64,000 nt of DNA from Microbacterium esteraromaticum (GTDB lineage Bacteria > Actinomycetota > Actinomycetes > Actinomycetales > Microbacteriaceae), in contig NZ_JAFBBS010000001.1 in assembly GCF_016907315.1 (NCBI RefSeq), positions 2,728,001 through 2,792,000 of the forward strand, in the 5' to 3' direction. The translations under genes were made by a program, and so were the position numbers. This document shows, piece after piece, positions 58,589 through 64,000 of this stretch. Position 1 is the first letter of the stretch. Each line of letters begins with the position of its first letter. The notes under the pieces were generated by a model. It saw only the letters and a program-made list of their open reading frames with translations, did not search any database and was not told the DNA's origin.

Positions 58589-59519
58589 CCTCGACCGCGG
58601 CCACTACGTCGCACCGGCCGACACCACCTCGGTGCCGGTCGATGTCGTGCGCATCGACGCCAAGCCCAGCAATCTCTGGCTGGACGCCTGGCGCGATCTG
58701 CGTCGCCGCCCGCTGTTCTGGATCTCGGCAGCCTTCGTGCTGCTGGTGATCGTCGTCGCCCTGGCGCCGACACTGTTCACCCAGGTGCTGCCGAACGACG
58801 GCTGCGTGCTGTCGAAGAGCAACGCGGGGCCTGAGGCCGGGCACCCCCTTGGCTTCACGCGACGCGGATGCGACGTCTATGCGCGCGTCATCTGGGGAAC
58901 GCGCACCTCGCTCATCGTCGGCGTGCTCGCGACTGTGATCAGCACCATCGTCGGCATCGTCATGGGCGCGCTGGCCGGCTTCTACGGCGGCTGGCTCGAC
59001 TCGGTGCTCTCGCGCATCGGCGACATCTTCTTCACGATTCCGTACATCATCGCGGGCATCGTGGTCATGTCGGTCATGCCCGAGCGCAACGAGCTCGTGC
59101 TCGCGTTCGCGATCGGCGGCTTCGCATGGGCATCCACGGCGCGCATCATGCGGGCCGAGGTGCTGCGCGTGAAGCAGGCCGACTTCGTGATGGGTGCCGA
59201 GTCGATCGGCATGTCGAGGTTCAAGACGCTGCTGGTGCACGTGCTCCCCAACGCCATGGCGCCCGTCATCGTCGTCGCGACGCTGTCACTCGCCGGTTCG
59301 ATCGTGGCCGAGGCGACCCTGTCGTTCCTCGGTGTCGGTCTCGGCAGCGACACGATGTCGTGGGGGCTCGACATCGGACAGGCGCAGACCACCGTCCGTA
59401 TCGCGCCGATGGCGCTGTTCTGGCCGTCGCTGGCCCTGACCCTCACCGTGCTGGCGTTCGTCACGCTCGGTGAGCTCATGCGCGACGCCGTCGATCCGAA
59501 GGCGAGGGCTCAGCGATGA
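58575..59519 (+). CDS. Peptide ABC importer permease, DppC/OppC type
   Basis: 314 residues. A cytoplasmic N-terminus (about 50 residues, including LWLDAWRDLRRRPLFWISA) is followed by the DppC helices. A periplasmic loop with Cys-x(n)-Cys (NDGCVLSKSNAGPEAGHPLGFTRRGCDVYARVIWGTRTSL) is present. The EAA loop is RIMRAEVLRVKQADFVMGAESIGMSRFKTLLVHVLPNAM. It overlaps the preceding permease by 14 bases and the ATPase gene by 4. Confidence 0.94.
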   Translation: MSRPDLDRGHYVAPADTTSVPVDVVRIDAKPSNLWLDAWRDLRRRPLFWISAAFVLLVIVVALAPTLFTQVLPNDGCVLSKSNAGPEAGHPLGFTRRGCDVYARVIWGTRTSLIVGVLATVISTIVGIVMGALAGFYGGWLDSVLSRIGDIFFTIPYIIAGIVVMSVMPERNELVLAFAIGGFAWASTARIMRAEVLRVKQADFVMGAESIGMSRFKTLLVHVLPNAMAPVIVVATLSLAGSIVAEATLSFLGVGLGSDTMSWGLDIGQAQTTVRIAPMALFWPSLALTLTVLAFVTLGELMRDAVDPKARAQR

Positions 59520-61165
59520 CCGAACCTCTGCTCAGAGTGCGCGACCTGCACGTCGCGTTCCGCAGCGGCAAGCAGATCCGCGAAGTGCTGCACGGCGTCA
59601 GCTTCGACATGATGGCCGGCGAGACGCTGGCCATCGTGGGCGAGTCCGGCTCCGGCAAGTCCACGACGGCGGCGGCCATCATCGGCCTGCTGCCCGGCAC
59701 CGGACACGTCACCGAGGGAAGCATCACGCTCGACGGGCGCGAGCTCACGACCGCGAAGCGGGCCGAGCTCGAGCACATCCGCGGACGTGAGATCGGCTAC
59801 GTGCCTCAGGACCCGATGTCGAACCTCAACCCGGTGTGGTCGATCGGCTTCCAGGTCAAGGAGGCCGTCCGCGCCAACGGGCTGGCCCAGGGGCGCCAGG
59901 AGGTGCACGACCGCGCCGTCGAGGTCCTGCAGCAGGCCGGTCTCGCTGACGCGGCTCGCCGCATGCACCAGTTCCCGCATCAGTTCTCGGGAGGCATGCG
60001 GCAGCGTGCGCTGATCGGCATCGGCCTCGCGGCCGATCCGCAGCTGCTGATCGCCGACGAGCCCACCAGTGCGCTCGACGTGACGGTGCAGCGGGTGATC
60101 CTCGATCACCTGGCGAGCCTGACCAGCGAGCGCGGCACCTCGGTGCTGCTCATCACGCACGACCTCGGCCTCGCGGGCGACCGCGCCGACCGCATCATCG
60201 TGATGAACAAGGGCGAGATCGTCGAGGCCGGTCCGAGCGCCGAGATCCTCTCGCGTCCTCAGCACCCGTACACCCAGCGTCTCGTCGCCGCGGCTCCCAG
60301 CCTCGCGTCGAAGCGCATCGGCGCCACCACGACGCGTGAGGCGGAACCTGTCTCGACCGCACCCGCGGTCGTCGAGGTGCGCGATCTCGTCAAGGAGTAC
60401 TCGATCCGCGGCGGTGGACTGCGCAGCGAGAAGTTCCTCGCTGTCGACGGCGTCTCGTTCTCCATCCCGCGCGGCAAGACGCTCGCGCTGGTGGGAGAGT
60501 CGGGATCCGGCAAGTCGACTGTGGCGAAGATGCTGCTGCAGCTCGAGAAGCCCACCGACGGCGAGATCCTCATCGACGGCGCTGCGACGAGCACGATGTC
60601 GCGAGCCGACGTGTTCAAGCTGCGTCGCCGGATGCAGCCGGTCTTCCAGGACCCGTACGGGTCGCTCGACCCGCTGCGCAGCATCGGGAGCCTCATCAGC
60701 GAGCCGCTGCACGTGCACGGCATCGGCACACGCGACGAGCAGCACAAGCGGGCACTCGAGCTGCTCGATCAGGTCGCGCTGCCGCGCGAGCTGGCCGAGC
60801 GGTATCCGAACGAGCTGTCCGGCGGACAGCGTCAGCGCGTGGCGATCGCCCGTGCGCTGGCGCTCAAGCCCGACATCGTCGTGCTCGACGAGGCGGTCTC
60901 GGCGCTCGATGTGCTCGTGCAGGATCAGATCCTGCACCTGCTGTCGGATCTGCAGAGCGACCTCGGGCTGACCTACCTGTTCATCACGCACGACCTGGCG
61001 GTGGTCCGCGTCGCCGCCGACCTCGTCTGCGTCATGGAGAAGGGGAAGATCGTCGAACAGGGCACGGTGGACTCGATCTTCACCAACCCGCAGGAGGAGT
61101 ACACACGCCGACTGCTCGACGCGATCCCGGGTGCGTCGCTGCCCCTGGGCGGCGTGGGTCTGTGA
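59516..61165 (+). CDS. Peptide ABC importer ATPase, fused DppD-DppF
   Basis: 549 residues with two complete ABC ATPase domains in one chain. Domain 1: Walker A VGESGSGKSTTAAAI (about residue 41), signature FSGGMRQRALIG, Walker B LLIADEPTSALD. Domain 2: Walker A VGESGSGKSTVAKML (about residue 325), signature LSGGQRQRVAIA, Walker B IVVLDEAVSALD. Each is followed by the oligopeptide-type C-terminal extension (HPYTQRLVAAAPS; QEEYTRRLLDAIP). Walker B of domain 2 has EAVSA in place of EPTSA, common in DppF. It overlaps the next gene by 4 bases. Confidence 0.94.
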   Translation: MTEPLLRVRDLHVAFRSGKQIREVLHGVSFDMMAGETLAIVGESGSGKSTTAAAIIGLLPGTGHVTEGSITLDGRELTTAKRAELEHIRGREIGYVPQDPMSNLNPVWSIGFQVKEAVRANGLAQGRQEVHDRAVEVLQQAGLADAARRMHQFPHQFSGGMRQRALIGIGLAADPQLLIADEPTSALDVTVQRVILDHLASLTSERGTSVLLITHDLGLAGDRADRIIVMNKGEIVEAGPSAEILSRPQHPYTQRLVAAAPSLASKRIGATTTREAEPVSTAPAVVEVRDLVKEYSIRGGGLRSEKFLAVDGVSFSIPRGKTLALVGESGSGKSTVAKMLLQLEKPTDGEILIDGAATSTMSRADVFKLRRRMQPVFQDPYGSLDPLRSIGSLISEPLHVHGIGTRDEQHKRALELLDQVALPRELAERYPNELSGGQRQRVAIARALALKPDIVVLDEAVSALDVLVQDQILHLLSDLQSDLGLTYLFITHDLAVVRVAADLVCVMEKGKIVEQGTVDSIFTNPQEEYTRRLLDAIPGASLPLGGVGL

Positions 61166-61734
61166 CACCCGAGAATCCCGCGACACCTGCCAGCGCCGCC
61201 TCGCCCCGTAACCGGGGCGGGGTGGCGCTGCTGGTGATCTGCTCGGTGCTGTCGGCGGTGATGCTGATCGACGCGGCGGTGCGAGCCGACGTCGGCACCG
61301 CGCTGCTGCTGGCGCCATGGATGCTGCTGGTGCTGTGGTTCGTCTACGTCGTCGGCGTCGCGTCACGCGTGCGGGCGCAGCGCGACGGTGTCTTCGTGCA
61401 GAACCTGCTGCGCACGACGTTCGCTCCGTGGGCGCGCGTGCAGAGGATCGACATGCGGTGGCAGATCGAGATCGCGCTCGATGACGGATCCCGGCTGACG
61501 TGCTTCGGCGGTCCGTCGCGGCGTCGGCCGCAGCGTCTCGGCCCCGGTCGCACCAAGGAGGACGCCAACGGCGACGCCGATGACGCAGTCGCGGCTCTGC
61601 GTCGTGCGAAGGCGAATGCCGAGAGCGTGTCGCCGGTCCCGCCCATCCGGCGCGGCTGGGACATCCCCGCGGTCGTCGCTCTGCTGGCGATCGTCGCGTG
61701 GGCTGTCATCGCGGTGCTCGTCACGCGCGGCTGA
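61162..61734 (+). CDS. PH-domain-like membrane protein
   Basis: 190 residues. Two membrane helices (about 22-37 and 44-66) are followed by a short globular segment (RVRAQRDGVFVQNLLRTTFAPWARVQRIDMRWQIEIALDDGSRLTCF) that reads like the PH (bPH2) domain of actinobacterial membrane proteins. A charged region and a last helix (about 167-187) follow. GTG overlaps the ATPase stop by 4 bases. Its place at the end of the peptide-importer operon may be chance. Confidence 0.7.
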   Translation: MTPENPATPASAASPRNRGGVALLVICSVLSAVMLIDAAVRADVGTALLLAPWMLLVLWFVYVVGVASRVRAQRDGVFVQNLLRTTFAPWARVQRIDMRWQIEIALDDGSRLTCFGGPSRRRPQRLGPGRTKEDANGDADDAVAALRRAKANAESVSPVPPIRRGWDIPAVVALLAIVAWAVIAVLVTRG

Positions 61735-61741
61735 CTCGCGC

Positions 61742-62545
61742 TCACCCCGGCAGGCCGAACAGCGCCGGCCAGGCGGCCGCCGCCCAGGGGTATCCCACGA
61801 AGGCGATCGCGTCGATCAGGAAGTGCGCCACGAGGAAGGGCAGCAGACGCCCCGTGCGGGCGTAGAGCCAGCCGAAGAGCAGCCCCATCGCCAGGTTGCC
61901 GAGGAACGCGCCAGGCCCTTGATACAGGTGGTAGCTGGCGCGCAGCACGCTCGTCGCGATGATGACCGGCCACGCGCCCCAGCCGAGCTGCGTGAGGCGG
62001 GCGAACAGGTAGCCGAGCACGACGAATTCCTCCTGGACGGATGCCCGAGCCGCTGACAGCAGCAGGATCGGCACCGTCCACCAGTGCGCGTCGAGACCGG
62101 CCGGATCGACAGCCACGAACCACCCGAGTCCGCGTCCGACGAGGTAGAGCCCGATGCCGGGGATGCCGATCGCGGCGACGAGCCCGATTCCCCAGCCGAT
62201 GTCGCGCACCGGACGCGTGCCGTCCAGCCCCAGCATCCCGAGATGCGGCCTGTGCGACTGCCAGAGCAGGAAGCACACGAGAAGGACGGGCACGATGCCG
62301 AAACCGATCGACAGCAGCTGGTAGATGAGATCGAACACCTCGCGGTCGCTGCGCGACGGGTTCAGCGTGGCGGTCTGATCGGCCAGGGGAGTGGAGTCGG
62401 TGAGGCGGTAGGCGAGCTGCACGATCGCATAGACCGCCGCCTGCCCGAGCCCGAGCGCGAGCACGATCCCGATCTCCCACCACAGGCGCTTCCGATTCAC
62501 CCTTCCGATGCTAGGTGCCTGCTCCCAGGTACGACGTGCGGCCAT
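61742..62545 (-). CDS. CPBP family intramembrane metalloprotease-like protein
   Basis: 267 residues with about eight membrane helices. The Abi/CPBP motifs are present: ASVQEEFVVLGYLF (paired Glu, about residue 175), VLRASYHLYQGPGAF (Arg, His) and LVAHFLIDAIAF (His, Asp). The Glu pair lacks the third-position Arg seen in classical EExxxR members, reading E-E-F-V-V-L-G. The family includes prenyl-protein proteases and bacteriocin self-immunity proteins. The ATG at 62545 is used; a GTG at 62500 would remove 15 polar residues. It converges on the PH-domain gene with a 7-base gap. Confidence 0.83.
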   Translation of the reverse strand: MAARRTWEQAPSIGRVNRKRLWWEIGIVLALGLGQAAVYAIVQLAYRLTDSTPLADQTATLNPSRSDREVFDLIYQLLSIGFGIVPVLLVCFLLWQSHRPHLGMLGLDGTRPVRDIGWGIGLVAAIGIPGIGLYLVGRGLGWFVAVDPAGLDAHWWTVPILLLSAARASVQEEFVVLGYLFARLTQLGWGAWPVIIATSVLRASYHLYQGPGAFLGNLAMGLLFGWLYARTGRLLPFLVAHFLIDAIAFVGYPWAAAAWPALFGLPG

Positions 62546-62654
62546 ACGCTATTCTGGAACGTCGCTCACGTTCATTCGGTGCACGAACCGTCTCGCTGAC
62601 GCTCGTCCGGTACAGCGGCATCTCTCACCTACGACTCCGCATTGGACTTCTTGA

Positions 62655-64000
62655 ATGGCGCACGCCCTCCGCTCTGACCTCCGAAACGTCGCGATCGTCG
62701 CACACGTCGACCACGGCAAGACCACCCTCGTCGACGCGATGCTCCGCCAGACCGGCTCGTTCGGCTCTCACGAGCACATGGAAGAGCGCGCGATGGACTC
62801 GAACGACCTCGAGCGTGAGAAGGGCATCACGATCCTCGCCAAGAACACGGCGATCACGTACAACGGTGTCCACACCGAGACTCCGATCACGATCAACGTG
62901 ATCGACACCCCCGGCCACGCCGACTTCGGCGGTGAGGTCGAGCGCGGTCTGTCGATGGTCGACGGCGTCGTACTGCTCGTCGACGCCTCCGAGGGGCCGC
63001 TGCCGCAGACCCGCTTCGTGCTGCGCAAGGCGCTCGAGGCCAAGCTCCCCGTCATCCTGCTGGTCAACAAGACCGACCGCCCAGACGCCCGCATCGCCGA
63101 GGTCGAGGAAGAGGCGCACGACCTGCTGCTCGGACTCGCCTCCGACCTCGTCGACGATGTTCCCGACCTCGACGTCGACGCGCTGCTCGACGTGCCGGTG
63201 GTCTACGCCTCCGGCCGCGCCGGCGCCGCGTCGCGCAACCGCCCCGCGAACGGCGACCTGCCCGACAACGACGACCTCGAGCCGCTGTTCGAGGCGATCC
63301 TCGAGCACGTGCCCGCGCCCTCGTACGACGACGAGGCGCCGCTGCAGGCTTGGGTCACGAACCTCGACTCCTCGGCGTTCCTCGGTCGCCTCGCCCTGCT
63401 GCGCGTGTTCAACGGCACCCTGAAGAAGGGCCAGACGGTGGCGTGGGTCCGTCAGGACGGCACCACGCAGAACGCTCGCATCACCGAGCTGCTCATGACC
63501 AAGGCCCTCGACCGCTACCCCGCCGAGTCGGCGGGCCCCGGCGACATCGCCGTGATCGCCGGCTTCGCCGACATCATGATCGGCGAGACCATCGCCGACC
63601 CCGAAGACGTGCGCCCGCTGCCGCAGATCACGGTCGATGAACCGTCGATCTCGATGACCATCGGCACCAACACCTCGCCGCTCGTCGGCAAGGTCAAGGG
63701 CCACAAGCTCACCGCCCGCATGGTGAAGGACCGCCTCGACCGCGAGCTGATCGGCAACGTGTCGCTGCGCGTGAACGACATCGGCCGCCCCGACGCCTGG
63801 GAGGTGCAGGGCCGTGGTGAGCTGCAGCTCGCCATCCTCGTCGAGAACATGCGTCGCGAGGGCTTCGAGCTCACCGTGGGCAAGCCGCAGGTCGTCACCC
63901 GGAAGATCGACGGCAAGGTGCACGAGCCCTACGAGCACCTGACCATCGATGTGCCCGAAGAGCACCTCGGCGCGGTCACCCAGCTGATGGCGAATCGTCG
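62655..64000 (+). CDS. typA: GTPase TypA/BipA, N-terminal part (3' end outside window)
   Basis: The frame runs to the window edge, giving 448 residues of a family near 640. The G domain is complete: G1 [16 protein letters not shown]2 [17 protein letters not shown]3 [15 protein letters not shown]4 NKTDRPDAR. After it comes domain II ([33 protein letters not shown]) and an EF-G domain III-like segment ([35 protein letters not shown]). TypA is a ribosome-binding translational GTPase for growth at low temperature or under stress. ATG at 62655 gives [21 protein letters not shown]. No strong binding site is seen upstream. Confidence 0.95.
   Translation, partial: MAHALRSDLRNVAIVAHVDHGKTTLVDAMLRQTGSFGSHEHMEERAMDSNDLEREKGITILAKNTAITYNGVHTETPITINVIDTPGHADFGGEVERGLSMVDGVVLLVDASEGPLPQTRFVLRKALEAKLPVILLVNKTDRPDARIAEVEEEAHDLLLGLASDLVDDVPDLDVDALLDVPVVYASGRAGAASRNRPANGDLPDNDDLEPLFEAILEHVPAPSYDDEAPLQAWVTNLDSSAFLGRLALLRVFNGTLKKGQTVAWVRQDGTTQNARITELLMTKALDRYPAESAGPGDIAVIAGFADIMIGETIADPEDVRPLPQITVDEPSISMTIGTNTSPLVGKVKGHKLTARMVKDRLDRELIGNVSLRVNDIGRPDAWEVQGRGELQLAILVENMRREGFELTVGKPQVVTRKIDGKVHEPYEHLTIDVPEEHLGAVTQLMANR

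Noticed and set aside
59510..61366. A 618-codon open frame antisense to the fused ATPase gene
   Set aside because: It is a shadow of the ATPase gene, which has both sets of Walker motifs.

Overview
The window is a 64 kb piece of a high-GC (about 70 percent by eye) actinobacterial chromosome. The most likely source is Microbacterium or a close relative in the Microbacteriaceae. The basis is dense, alternating gene blocks, heavy GTG start use, many 4-base ATGA/GTGA overlaps, actinobacterial families of unknown function (DUF4307, DUF4245, DUF6264, DUF6328, DUF4822), a short-chain type cis-prenyltransferase, and an nrtR-nadABC locus. I see no tRNA, rRNA, CRISPR array, insertion sequence or prophage. 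The window opens inside a D-threonine aldolase-like gene and closes inside typA.

Layout. 1-12.6 kb: an amino-acid aldolase and lactone oxidase pair, lemA, a YcaQ-type DNA glycosylase, an AI-2E family permease with threonine deaminase, greA, luxS, a hemolysin III-type protein, a cis-prenyltransferase with a class V aminotransferase, and a PIN-PhoH ATPase. 12.6-14.4 kb: a small accessory patch with a secreted PKD-like protein and a lipoprotein, lower in GC than its surroundings. 14.4-21.6 kb: a tightly coupled xseA-xseB-DUF4245-carbonic anhydrase-fumC block, then ispH. 21.7-24.7 kb: an ECF sigma factor/zinc anti-sigma locus of SigL type with its apparent targets. 24.7-27.3 kb: fba and glpX, divergent central carbon genes. 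27.4-43.2 kb: mixed housekeeping and accessory genes (exonuclease, ychF, Fpg-type glycosylase, hemerythrin, a glycosidase-like lipoprotein, dps, a HesB-like protein, transporters, SDR, glycosyltransferase). 43.3-48.9 kb: de novo NAD synthesis (nrtR, nadA, nadB, nadC, cysteine desulfurase). 49.4-55.7 kb: a LuxR-type regulator and the glycine cleavage operon gcvT-gcvH-gcvP behind a tandem glycine riboswitch. 55.9-61.7 kb: an oligopeptide/dipeptide ABC importer with a fused double ATPase. The end holds a CPBP protease-like protein and typA.

Two regulatory patterns stand out. First, at least 19 genes have a TANNNT -10 hexamer exactly 6 or 7 bases before the start codon, so transcription should begin at the start codon (leaderless mRNA); this also settles several start choices. 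Second, three copies of a TGAACC-N16-CGT promoter surround the ECF sigma locus: two back to back in the divergent intergenic region, where their -35 elements form a palindrome, and one before the lipoprotein gene. This matches the SigL promoter consensus known from mycobacteria and outlines a small local regulon.

Other points worth a look are a candidate NrtR operator over the nadA promoter, a possible start-site-occluding helix after the glycine riboswitch, a palindrome just downstream of the peptide-importer promoter, an alpha/beta hydrolase with His in place of the nucleophile Ser, and a HesB-family protein without any cysteine. I found no clearly new multi-gene system; most of the window is conserved housekeeping sequence.
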